A DNA stretch of 64,000 nucleotides from the NCBI RefSeq assembly GCF_020423045.1, contig NZ_CP081943.1, positions 558,001 to 622,000 of the forward strand, read 5' to 3'. Source of the stretch: Pseudomonas sp. MM213. GTDB lineage: Bacteria > Pseudomonadota > Gammaproteobacteria > Pseudomonadales > Pseudomonadaceae. Of the stretch, positions 30,227-37,340 are shown piece after piece. A model generated the notes under the pieces. That model saw nothing but the letters and a program-made list of their open reading frames with translations, did not search any database and was not told the DNA's origin. Position 1 is the stretch's first letter. Every line of letters begins with the position of its first letter. The position numbers were made by a program, and so were the translations under genes.

Positions 30227-31732
30227 TCAACGACGGCCCCCCCCCCTTTGACGCGCAGGCGGACTGGATGGCCGACTGACCTGATGGCCAGCTGATCGCG
30301 CCGCACTGGGACGTTGCGCGGATGCCTGACTGGCCCGCCCACGATTGACCTGCGCGCTGGTTTGGGACGGTGCGCGCGCTCCGGCGAATGCGTTGTTGCG
30401 GGCGCCGCCCTGACTGGCGGCGGGTCGTTGTGGCGCCCGTTGTGGCGCCGTTTGGCGCGTCTGGGCACGCTGATTGGCGTCGGCGCTCTGTCTTCTGGGC
30501 TGCTGACTCTCGCGAGTGTTTCGGGCTGTGCCTTGGCCCCTGTCAGCTACCTTCGGTCTGTCTGCGCCTTGGCCCCTGTCAGCCGCCTTCGGTCTGTCTG
30601 TACCGGCTTGCTTGCGATTGAGGCCCGCAGTCTGGGCGGCACTCGCTCGATCACGGGCTTCGCGGTTACTGGTCGCAGGTCGCTCGATACCGTGCCTGTC
30701 CATGGAGCTTCGGGCTTTTTCACGGGCCTGGGCGCGCTGGGCATTGTCCCCGCGATAGGCATCACGCTGGTTGGCACCATCCAGTTGGCGGCCGTACTGT
30801 TGGCGGCTCCTGTTGTCGCGATAGGGCACGCCATCGCGATGAATGGAGTTGTGCTGCCAATTGTTATTGGTGATCTGGTTATTACGGTTGATGTTGTTGT
30901 AGCGGTCGATGTCGATGTCGACATCGTTATTGCCCCAGTCACATTCACCCCACAAGGACGCGACGATCGCGACGCCGGTCCCAAATGCCAGCCCGGCCAT
31001 CAATGCCGAACCGGGGTAATAGGCGGGCGGCGGAGGGTAGTAAACAGGCGGTGAAGCCGGGTAGGCCCAAGTGCCGTAGGTTGTTGTCGGGTTGTAGGTA
31101 GGGACGTACACCACCTGCGGATCGGAGGGCTCAATGATAATGGTGGTGTTGTTGGCAGGGAGCTGAGCCGGCGCTGGCGCTGAGGGGGCTGGTGCGGGCG
31201 CGGGTGGCGCCGCTGCCTGAACCGTCACGTTCTGATACTGGTTGCTCTGCAGGTTGCCGGCTGCTTGCGCCTGATGACGCAAGCGTTGCACACCCTCCAT
31301 GACATCGTCGGGCTGCGCCAGGAATGCATCACCCAGGCGTTGTACCCAAACGGGATCCTGTCCCAGCGTTGCAAGGACCTGCGGAAAGGCCACCAACGCC
31401 TGCACGCTCGGATCCCACGGCTGGCTAGCCACTTGTTTGACCGCATCATCACCCTTGGCATCGGGGTGCGCCTTGGACCAGGTCACCGCCTCGGTGACTT
31501 CCCCAGGGTAAGTGGTGGCCATCAGCACCTGAGCCAGCAACGGGTCCGGGTAAAGCGCAATGGGCGCCAACATTTGGTCCAGCTGCTCTTCGGTAAACAC
31601 CGCGTCTTTGACCGCCGCCGCGACGGGCGCCGGCTCGGCAGCGCTTGCGGCCGCCTCCACTGGCTGCGCGTGAAGGGCAGGGCTGCTCAGAAACAGTACG
31701 GCTGACATCGCGAAAAACAACGGGATGCTCAT
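30227..31732 (-). CDS. DUF3300-family secreted protein with long basic tail
   Basis: A 501-residue protein with a signal peptide (FFAMSAVLFLSSPALHA). The DUF3300 core (about 45-165) contains QLDQMLAPIALYPDPLLAQVLMATTYPGEV and the repeated W-P pattern. A Pro/Ala linker and a YYPPPPAYYPG membrane-like segment follow, then roughly 220 residues of low-complexity Arg/Gln/Ala (AQAREKARSSMD, TAPQRAPQRPAA). The C-terminus (PPARQRGGGRR) is encoded partly by a run of ten G/C bases at 30237-30246. GGAGG precedes the ATG. It is coupled to DUF2950. Confidence 0.85.
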   Translation of the reverse strand: MSIPLFFAMSAVLFLSSPALHAQPVEAAASAAEPAPVAAAVKDAVFTEEQLDQMLAPIALYPDPLLAQVLMATTYPGEVTEAVTWSKAHPDAKGDDAVKQVASQPWDPSVQALVAFPQVLATLGQDPVWVQRLGDAFLAQPDDVMEGVQRLRHQAQAAGNLQSNQYQNVTVQAAAPPAPAPAPSAPAPAQLPANNTTIIIEPSDPQVVYVPTYNPTTTYGTWAYPASPPVYYPPPPAYYPGSALMAGLAFGTGVAIVASLWGECDWGNNDVDIDIDRYNNINRNNQITNNNWQHNSIHRDGVPYRDNRSRQQYGRQLDGANQRDAYRGDNAQRAQAREKARSSMDRHGIERPATSNREARDRASAAQTAGLNRKQAGTDRPKAADRGQGADRPKVADRGQGTARNTRESQQPRRQSADANQRAQTRQTAPQRAPQRPAASQGGARNNAFAGARAPSQTSAQVNRGRASQASAQRPSAARSAGHQVSRPSSPPARQRGGGRR

Positions 31733-32100
31733 CGCGCGGCCTCCATGTGGCCAGGCAGGTTTGAAACGACTGGATCAATGTCGGAAAGGTGAAAGCGGGT
31801 AGCCTCAATGCCTCAGGCTAAGGGTAGTAGCTAAGATATTTTTCGCCATGAGTTTTGTGTGGTGGTTTTTGGGTTGTAGGGCTGTGTGACAGATGGCAGC
31901 GTCCGATGGATGTTGGCGCACCTCACATTCGCAGACACAAACACGGGCGCCATCGTGGCGCCCGTTTTCGTTTACGCCTGCATCAGTTGAAATTTCTACA
32001 AGCGATGATGATTTAACGTCGCAGCCTCTCGGTAGAACTTGACTTGATCGTTTCATCATCCATCTGGCAAAGTTCTGTTTTTAAATGGAATTTTACCTTA
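31733..32100. other. Intergenic region with one terminator-like hairpin
   Basis: A 368-bp gap between the divergent DUF3300 and ADP-ribosyltransferase-like genes. It holds the hairpin at 31943-31968. No ORF with a credible ribosome-binding site was found, so what that hairpin terminates is unclear. Confidence 0.5.
31943..31968 (+). terminator. Orphan terminator-like hairpin
   Basis: Perfect 10-bp stem ACGGGCGCCA / TGGCGCCCGT with a TCG loop and TTT after it. There is no gene immediately upstream on either strand; it may mark a small RNA or a lost gene. Confidence 0.5.
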
Positions 32101-32787
32101 ATGCGCAGACTTGACTTGCTTGAATGCTACCCATTGAACAATGGCGAGGTCAGTGACCGTGATCGCCAGTTTCATGATGCAGCAGTGAAGAATGGATGGC
32201 CTACAAGACCCTTGCACGAAACGAAGTACGCGAATAATGCCCATGACTTTGCGCATATCGCTGCTGACCATGGCGGGGCAAATAACGCATTTAACATGCT
32301 ACTCGAGCAAAAACTCAAAGACTCTCCCGTTTACAGAAATTGGATTGGTTCTATGCCAAACCTGTATGAAGTTCCGGGCATCAAAAATTACAGAGATGAA
32401 CGCATCACGCCAAGCCTTCTTCAAGAGCTAGGGGGGCTGTCTGCAACGCTGTCTCCGGGGCAGTTTCTATTCCATGGCGGGGCGTGGCCAGGTGAGCTGA
32501 AAGTGGGTTCTCGGGTGAGGATTGATAGACCATTTTCAACTTCGTTGAATGCCAACCCAGCTATCGCCCACGCTTACAAGGATGACCGTGAAGTCAAACG
32601 AGGAATTCATCTTTGGGTGATTGAAGTCGGGAACGCCTTTTATCAGCCCGTCTACGTGTATAACATCATCAGTCAGCGTAAGTTTAAGCAAGAGTTTGAG
32701 GTGCTTATACATCCTGGTTCTGAAGCAGTTTGTCAGGGTGTTGATTATTCTGGCGAATGTACTGTGATTTCAGTTTTGCTGAACTGA
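32101..32787 (+). CDS. Putative ADP-ribosyltransferase-fold toxin-like protein
   Basis: A 228-residue protein with the motif order of mono-ADP-ribosyltransferases in its C-terminal half: FLFHGGAW (H125), then RPFSTSLN (STS 146-148) and KQEFEVLIHPGSE (E198-F-E200, the ExE pattern followed by the usual VL..PG strand). The classical R-S-E class has Arg in the first motif (LYRG); here it is His. The N-terminal 110 residues are unassigned and may be an addressing domain. The ATG at 32101 follows a weak GGAA. The gene is AT-rich compared with neighbours. It is a single gene with its own terminator, next to a type VI effector module on the opposite strand, and no immunity gene is apparent on its own strand. 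Family assignment is by motif only. Confidence 0.6.
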   Translation: MRRLDLLECYPLNNGEVSDRDRQFHDAAVKNGWPTRPLHETKYANNAHDFAHIAADHGGANNAFNMLLEQKLKDSPVYRNWIGSMPNLYEVPGIKNYRDERITPSLLQELGGLSATLSPGQFLFHGGAWPGELKVGSRVRIDRPFSTSLNANPAIAHAYKDDREVKRGIHLWVIEVGNAFYQPVYVYNIISQRKFKQEFEVLIHPGSEAVCQGVDYSGECTVISVLLN

Positions 32788-32798
32788 ATTTTGTTTCT

Positions 32799-32826
32799 CG
32801 CCAAAAACGCGTTGGCGGATTTTTTT
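32799..32826 (+). terminator. Terminator of the ADP-ribosyltransferase-like gene
   Basis: Stem CGCCAA / TTGGCG with a seven-base loop, then GA and a run of seven T, 11 bp after the stop codon. Confidence 0.85.
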
Positions 32827-32852
32827 GGGCGTGGCGTGGCTAAATCAATGGG

Positions 32853-32873
32853 GGGCGCTTGCAGCGCCCGTTT
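32853..32873. terminator. Second hairpin, near-copy of one at 41680-41704
   Basis: GGGCGCT-TGC-AGCGCCC followed by GTTTTCATTC. A 25-base stretch matches the hairpin after the gene at 41280-41582 with one difference. Confidence 0.65.
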
Positions 32874-32882
32874 TCATTCCAA

Positions 32883-32957
32883 TCACTGAAACCGCCGATG
32901 CTAATTCGGAACAATGTCCTGTCGGAACAATCCATTTAAGTAATTACGAGCGGAAAG
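32883..32957 (-). pseudogene. Relic of the 3' end of a Fic gene
   Basis: Read on the minus strand, the bases from 32921 to 32886 match the last 12 codons of the intact Fic gene (39290-39255) at 32 of 36 positions, and a stop codon sits in the same place (TGA here, TAG there). The relic reads QDIVPN-stop-HRRFQ against QDIFPDLHRRFQ, so an in-frame stop shows decay. Weaker similarity extends about 30 bp further. Confidence 0.5.
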
Positions 32958-32965
32958 GTGCAGGT

Positions 32966-33328
32966 TTATTTGCGATAGTTTTTGGATATCTCTTTCCATA
33001 TGTAGTTGTATCGAAACTCAAGCCAGCGAATTAATAACTTGTCTTTCTGTCGTCGAAAATAGCTATTTTTTCTGGTTTGCAAAGTATTTTCTATGTCTGT
33101 TTTTAAGTTTTCCAAGTTGAAGGCCGACCATATCATCGGGATTACTGTCTCAAGGTTTGTATGGCAGACAGGTGCAACTTCATGATAAAGAATTCTTTTG
33201 ACTTCTTCCGGGTCGTAGTCTTCGGTTTGGCGTGCGATGGCTTCATAGTCAACTTCAGTGTCGACAAACGCATCGGACAAAGCCCAGTACACATAGGAAC
33301 GCTCCTCGTCAGTCATTGAACGTCCCAT
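32966..33328 (-). CDS. DUF7079-family protein, probable immunity protein
   Basis: A 120-residue acidic soluble protein. The segment TDEERSYVYWALSDAFVDTEVDYEAIA matches the DUF7079 family as I remember it, whose members often sit next to secreted toxins. The start used is the ATG at 33328 with GGAGGAG eight bases upstream, giving a 16-bp overlap with the effector gene. A second ATG at 33316 would overlap the effector stop as ATGA. Position directly after a PAAR-linked effector and tight coupling support an immunity role; this is inference. Confidence 0.65.
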   Translation of the reverse strand: MGRSMTDEERSYVYWALSDAFVDTEVDYEAIARQTEDYDPEEVKRILYHEVAPVCHTNLETVIPMIWSAFNLENLKTDIENTLQTRKNSYFRRQKDKLLIRWLEFRYNYIWKEISKNYRK

Positions 33329-34095
33329 GTCAAAAACTCCTCCAGTTCTTCGTCAAGACTGTCCGCGACATAGTCGCCAAGAATGCCGCCCGCAATACCA
33401 CCTGCGACTACAACGGCGATGGCGCAAATTGGAGCAGCAGGGCCGCACAGCATTGAAACGCTCAGACCTGCCAACGCCCCACCGGCTGCGCCGCCACCCA
33501 GGATGATTCCTTGGCGCCCGGCTTCCTTGGTTTTATTGTCGGCCTTGTAAATTTCCGAGGCGGCAAAGGCTGCGGTAACGATCCACGCGACCTTTCCCGT
33601 TACATTCATTCTCTTGGTGCCGCGAGTAACCTTGGCGTTGTCCACGCCAGATTTTTTCAAAATAAGGTAATGAACTTTGGATTTTTCCACATCGGTTAAA
33701 AGATCAAAGTTTTTCTTGTAGAGCGAGTGGGCGTACTTGTCTAGCGTGGTTTGTAGGGTCGGCCCGTTGAGCTTGATATATTGCGCAACGGCAACACCTT
33801 GAGCAGATGTAAACTTCCGATGCTCATTCATAATGTTGTTACGCATTTCTTGGCAATACGCCACGCCGTCCTTAGCGGTAACCTTGCCCGCCAACACTTC
33901 GGCCTCAACCAGGCGAGACATCTCTTTAATTTTGCTTTGGTACTTCAAGCGAGTGTTGGCGTCCTTGATCGCGTCAGTGGCGAAACGTGCCGCCGCACCT
34001 TCCATGCCCGCAATCGCCATTTCCAAAGGTGAGCTGTGTAGGTCATGCTCTTTTTTCAAGAGGTAGCTGCCCGTAATAAGCATGGGTTCCGTCAC
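33313..34095 (-). CDS. Putative type VI effector with C-terminal glycine-zipper membrane hairpin
   Basis: A 260-residue protein starting at GTG 34095, with AAGGAG six bases upstream. The first two-thirds is soluble and mostly helical (YLLKKEHDLHSSPLEMAIAGM, then YIKLNGPTLQTTLDKYAHSLY). The C-terminus has two hydrophobic stretches full of small residues, GIILGGGAAGGALAGLSVSM and ICAIAVVVAGGIAGGILGDY, and an acidic tail. Glycine-zipper hairpins of this kind occur in pore-forming type VI effectors such as Tse4. It begins 10 bp after the PAAR gene stop and overlaps the probable immunity gene. Pore formation is inferred, not shown. Confidence 0.65.
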   Translation of the reverse strand: MTEPMLITGSYLLKKEHDLHSSPLEMAIAGMEGAAARFATDAIKDANTRLKYQSKIKEMSRLVEAEVLAGKVTAKDGVAYCQEMRNNIMNEHRKFTSAQGVAVAQYIKLNGPTLQTTLDKYAHSLYKKNFDLLTDVEKSKVHYLILKKSGVDNAKVTRGTKRMNVTGKVAWIVTAAFAASEIYKADNKTKEAGRQGIILGGGAAGGALAGLSVSMLCGPAAPICAIAVVVAGGIAGGILGDYVADSLDEELEEFLTWDVQ

Positions 34096-34105
34096 GCGAT
34101 GCTCC

Positions 34106-34651
34106 TTATCTCTGGATTGTACTGAGGATGGATTCGAGGATCGAAGCGCTGTCGGAGACGTTTTCGATGCCGTAATCGATTGCGGTGCAGGTCTTGCCTG
34201 TGGGGTTTGAGAATTTGACTGTGTTCTTTGCATCAAACACGCCTTGCATCACCGATCCGTCTTCGAAGTGGGCAACGCAGGGAAGCCCTTCATAGCTCTC
34301 GGCGGTCGGAATCTTAAAACCGATCCAGTTGCCATGAATGGTCATGGGAGCAGGAGCCGTAAACGGTGTCGGCGTATGGGAGTCACCAATGATCACCGTA
34401 CCCGATCCACCGATAACGACATCGCCGTGAGTACCAACCGTGTCCACCAGTGCAGCATTTTTGCCGTTGATAAATACAGTGCCTGACACCGCCGAGGTTA
34501 AAGCGCTGCCGCAAGTACAAGTGTCATCTTTCCGAGCAGCGGCAAGCCCATCGAAGAACACATCGGGGGATCCGGAGGCGATAGCTTTGGGACCGTGCCC
34601 AGGCATGGGACAGCTGGTGGGGTCGGTGATGCGTGCGGCTGGCTTTGCCAT
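34106..34651 (-). CDS. PAAR-domain protein with C-terminal extension
   Basis: A 181-residue protein. The PAAR domain (residues 1-95) shows MAKPAARITDPTSCPMPGHGP, a SGSPDVFFDGLAAARKDD segment, TCTCGSAL and GDVVIGGSGTVIIGD, typical of the spike-tip protein that carries effectors on the type VI VgrG spike. Residues 100-181 form a separate extension of unknown function (TIHGNWIGFKI to STIQR). AGGAAG precedes the ATG. It is first gene of a three-gene unit with effector and immunity; no other type VI structural gene is in the window. Confidence 0.88.
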   Translation of the reverse strand: MAKPAARITDPTSCPMPGHGPKAIASGSPDVFFDGLAAARKDDTCTCGSALTSAVSGTVFINGKNAALVDTVGTHGDVVIGGSGTVIIGDSHTPTPFTAPAPMTIHGNWIGFKIPTAESYEGLPCVAHFEDGSVMQGVFDAKNTVKFSNPTGKTCTAIDYGIENVSDSASILESILSTIQR

Positions 34652-34802
34652 GCTTTGACTTCCTGTCAGCGAATTAACCGGAGCTGACTGTATCAGAGTT
34701 GCTGTGATGGATGGCCCATGCACACGAACCACGCTTACGCACAGACCGAATCGACTAAAGAACGGGTGTGCATTGGCAGTCATGTCAATCAGGTGCACAA
34801 AC

Positions 34803-34903
34803 TGTAGGAGCGAGCCTGCTCGCGATGGACCTGAGGATGACGCGTTTATCCAGCAAACACGCGTTTTCGTTAACGTCCATCGCGAGCAGGCTCACTCCTA
34901 CAG
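34803..34903. repeat. REP inverted pair
   Basis: CTGTAGGAGCGAGCCTGCTCGCGATGG at the left and its inverse CCATCGCGAGCAGGCTCACTCCTACAG at the right, separated by about 50 bp. This is the Pseudomonas REP doublet. It lies in the 446-bp gap upstream of the PAAR gene, which otherwise holds only the terminator at 35042-35076. Confidence 0.9.
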
Positions 34904-35041
34904 GGGGACGGTCCGGGTTTGACCCTTTTTCACCTCCCGGATGATCACACCTTTAAGGGTGTTTATTTCTAGTCAGGCCCCAGTCTTTACAGAGAAGAGC
35001 GCGATGAGGGTAAGCTCGCTGACTGTGTTTTGCGCCCGCAC

Positions 35042-35076
35042 GAAAAAGCCCGGCTGATCAGGCCGGGCTTTTTCGG
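35042..35076. terminator. Bidirectional terminator
   Basis: GAAAAAGCCCGGC-TGATCAG-GCCGGGCTTTTTC, a 13-bp perfect stem with A and T runs on both sides. It lies 22 bp past the stop of the repeat protein on the minus strand. Confidence 0.9.
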
Positions 35077-35097
35077 TATTGCGGTGACGCGATTTGT

Positions 35098-35538
35098 TTA
35101 TGCAGCGCGGCTTTCGATCAGACGATCCGAGCCACCTTCGGCAACACGGTTTTCGATCAGGCGGTCCGAGCCACCTTCGGCCACACGGTTTTCGATCAGA
35201 CGGTCGGAGCCACCTTCAGCAACGCGGTTTTCGATCAGGCGATCCGAACCACCTTCGGCCACACGATTCTCGATCAAACGATCCGAACCACCTTCGGCCA
35301 CACGATTCTCGATCAAACGATCCGAACCACCTTCAGCAACGCGGTTTTCGATCAGACGATCCGAACCACCTTCAGCCACACGACTTTCGATCAAACGATC
35401 CGAACCACCTTCAGCCACACGACTTTCAATCAGACGATCCGAGCCGCCTTCAGCGACAACCGGGTGAGTCGAGGTAGCGGCGAAAGCGTTAACTGCAAAA
35501 ACCGAGAAAGCGATGCTGAGAATGGTTTGGCGTTTCAT
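35098..35538 (-). CDS. Secreted protein of nine 13-residue repeats
   Basis: A 146-residue protein: signal peptide (TILSIAFSVFAVNAFA), short ATSTHPV linker, nine head-to-tail copies of VAEGGSDRLIE(S/N)R and a final AA. Six copies carry Asn and three Ser at the variable place (copies 1, 2 and 9). Mature protein is therefore only the repeat. Similar Pseudomonas proteins carry the label 'phage infection protein', but I know of no evidence for that function. Each repeat has balanced charge (Glu, Asp, Arg, Arg). Confidence 0.75.
   Translation of the reverse strand: MKRQTILSIAFSVFAVNAFAATSTHPVVAEGGSDRLIESRVAEGGSDRLIESRVAEGGSDRLIENRVAEGGSDRLIENRVAEGGSDRLIENRVAEGGSDRLIENRVAEGGSDRLIENRVAEGGSDRLIENRVAEGGSDRLIESRAA
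35107..35457. repeat. 39-bp coding minisatellite, nine copies
   Basis: Nine tandem 39-bp units inside the repeat protein gene. Adjacent units differ by a few synonymous changes (for example TCCGAG/TCCGAA and GGCAAC/GGCCAC), so the array has grown by duplication and is expected to vary in length between strains. Confidence 0.9.
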
Positions 35539-35879
35539 GATCGTGTGCTCCGGGGTGTTGTTGGTTGGTATGGAGCAGATGTTACGCCGCGGATTTTTTA
35601 AGAGAACTTCATTGACGTGATGGTGACCATTGACGGCATTGATAGGGCGAACGGCCTACCTCTGGTGAGTGTGATGATCGGGTGCAGCCCCGGCAGCTGA
35701 AACGTGACAGCGCATTGATTACATTGCGTATCAACTGTAATGCGTGACAACGCCTTTCTCATCACCGCCAGTGACAAATACAGTAAGCCGCACGCGACTC
35801 GCCTCGAATTGCCCACCGAATTTACTAGCGGCACAGGTGACGACATCAATTTTTTTACTGCGTAATCAAGGTGCCTTTC
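35539..35879. other. Intergenic region, nothing recognised
   Basis: A 341-bp gap between divergent genes. No hairpin, operator or small ORF was found, only a possible promoter area near the cupin gene. Confidence 0.5.
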
Positions 35880-36374
35880 ATGATTAAAAACATTATGAAA
35901 ACTGCTTGTCTGGCTGCACTTATTGTCACCAGCGCCACAATGCCGCTCGTCCAGGCACAACCATTGCCACTTGATAAGGTCGGTGCTTTACATAGTGAAG
36001 ACGTTGAATGGCGTAGCTTTCCGGCTTTCCCGAAAGAAGTGAAACTGGCTGTGTTGGCCGGCGACCCGAGCAAGCCAGCACCCTACGTTGTAAGGGTAAA
36101 AGTGCCGAATGGCACAAAATTAATGCCCCATACACACCCTGAGGATCGTATCTATACCGTTATGTCCGGTGTTTTCTATATTGGCTTCGGTACTGTTTTC
36201 GATCCAGCCAAGCTGGTTGCTTATGGCCCAGGCAGCGTAGTGATACTTCCGGCCAATACGCCACATTTTCACTGGGCTAAATCAGGAGAGTACATTTCAC
36301 AAGTTTACGGAACGGGTCCGCTAGGCCTTGAGTATGTTGATAGCCAGGATGATCCTCGTAAGGCGTCGAAGTAA
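35880..36374 (+). CDS. Secreted cupin-domain protein
   Basis: A 164-residue protein with a signal peptide (MKTACLAALIVTSATMPLVQA). One cupin domain has the metal-binding first motif HTHPEDRIYTVMSGVFYIG (His-x-His, then Glu) and the second motif GSVVILPANTPHFHW with His. It probably binds a metal in the periplasm; catalytic activity is unknown. AAGGTG precedes the ATG at a suitable distance. It is a single gene. Confidence 0.8.
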   Translation: MIKNIMKTACLAALIVTSATMPLVQAQPLPLDKVGALHSEDVEWRSFPAFPKEVKLAVLAGDPSKPAPYVVRVKVPNGTKLMPHTHPEDRIYTVMSGVFYIGFGTVFDPAKLVAYGPGSVVILPANTPHFHWAKSGEYISQVYGTGPLGLEYVDSQDDPRKASK

Positions 36375-36491
36375 CTTCACTTGCCGAAAAGCCTGGATGC
36401 TTTGGGGGCACCAGGCTTTGGCGTTACGCTCGAGCGGATAGCGTTCAGATCGAGCCATACCGTCGCCCCGGATTGGGTTTCTGTTTGCAGG

Positions 36492-36566
36492 CTAAACCAG
36501 GCCGACAAACGACAGGATAACCAGGACGATCACCACGGCCCCAACGATGTAAATGATATTGTTCAT
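36492..36566 (-). CDS. Very small membrane protein (24 aa)
   Basis: A 24-codon ORF starting MNNIIYIVGAVVIVLV and ending GLV, preceded by AGAGGT nine bases upstream of the ATG. It consists of a single hydrophobic helix. I recall near-identical 24-25 aa peptides with a conserved NIIYIVG start in other Gammaproteobacteria, so it is likely a real gene of a small conserved family. Its function is unknown to me. Confidence 0.65.
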   Translation of the reverse strand: MNNIIYIVGAVVIVLVILSFVGLV

Positions 36567-36568
36567 GA

Positions 36569-36787
36569 AAACTACCTCTTTATCTGAACGGGATTTCGAC
36601 ACAAAGGCGTCTAATACTAACGACACCTGCGCGGGCAATTCCGTTCCGCAAACCAGTGCATCGTCTGTCCAACCTCGGCAACATCCCGCTCGAAGTCATC
36701 GATTTACAGTCCGGCAGCTACTTAGGCGAGGACGATATCGAGCGTTTGGAAGAAACAGGCCCCAGAGCGGACCTTGACCGTCGGTAA
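36569..36787 (+). pseudogene. Possible relic of a protein C-terminus
   Basis: This frame is open for 72 codons but has no ATG and no ribosome-binding site. Its second half reads as ordinary protein (PLEVIDLQSGSYLGEDDIER), with codon use like the host. It may be the remaining tail of a lost gene. The family is not identified. Confidence 0.25.
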
Positions 36788-36864
36788 GTAGCTCTTACAA
36801 TCTCCGACCTGAGTAAAATGGCACTTGACCGGTACCGGTAGAGCATTAAATGAGGTGGTGTCGT

Positions 36865-37239
36865 ATGCGTGATCTACCATGCCCTTGCTGCGGTTTCGTA
36901 ACCTTGGAATGCGAGTACGGCTTGTACGATATCTGCCCCCTTTGTGGCTGGGAAGACGACGCCGTCCAGTTAGCCAATCCAACGTCAGAGGGAGGCGCAA
37001 ATTCGATTTCCCTCGCTGACGCGCAGACGAGTCTCTTAAACAAATACCCAATAGCTGTTCGGCTTGCGGGGGGATTTCGACGAGGGCTCGGATGGCGACC
37101 GTTAGACGCCAACGATATTGAGGCTGCGAACGTACTTAAATCCGTCAAGCACTGGCACACCATCGCCGTTCGCTGGGAGTCAGAAGCCTATTGGTCAGTG
37201 ACGGGAACGACCGACGTCACAGACCGCAATTACAGATGA
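36865..37239 (+). CDS. CPCC-family cysteine-rich protein
   Basis: A 124-residue protein with the zinc-ribbon-like N-terminus LPCPCCGFVTLE followed by YDICPLCGWEDD, giving two CxxC pairs. This is the CPCC domain signature. Members are often scattered among toxin and immunity genes, and some may be immunity proteins; no direct evidence here. GAGGTGG precedes the ATG at 36865. An ATG 15 bases upstream is possible. Confidence 0.8.
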   Translation: MRDLPCPCCGFVTLECEYGLYDICPLCGWEDDAVQLANPTSEGGANSISLADAQTSLLNKYPIAVRLAGGFRRGLGWRPLDANDIEAANVLKSVKHWHTIAVRWESEAYWSVTGTTDVTDRNYR

Positions 37240-37244
37240 ACAAA

Positions 37245-37273
37245 CTGTAGGAGCGAGCTTGCTCGCTCCTACA
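37245..37273. repeat. Single REP palindrome
   Basis: CTGTAGGAGCGAGCTTGCTCGCTCCTACA, self-complementary. It follows the CPCC gene directly and may act as its terminator. Confidence 0.85.
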
Positions 37274-37340
37274 TCAACACTGCGCACATCAAGAATCCGT
37301 ATTTATTTACTCCTTCGCTGCATCCAGAAAAGCAGCGCGA

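Noticed and set aside
35098..35538. Regular 39-bp repeats considered as CRISPR
   Set aside because: Units are contiguous without unique spacers, encode an in-frame repeat protein and there are no cas genes.
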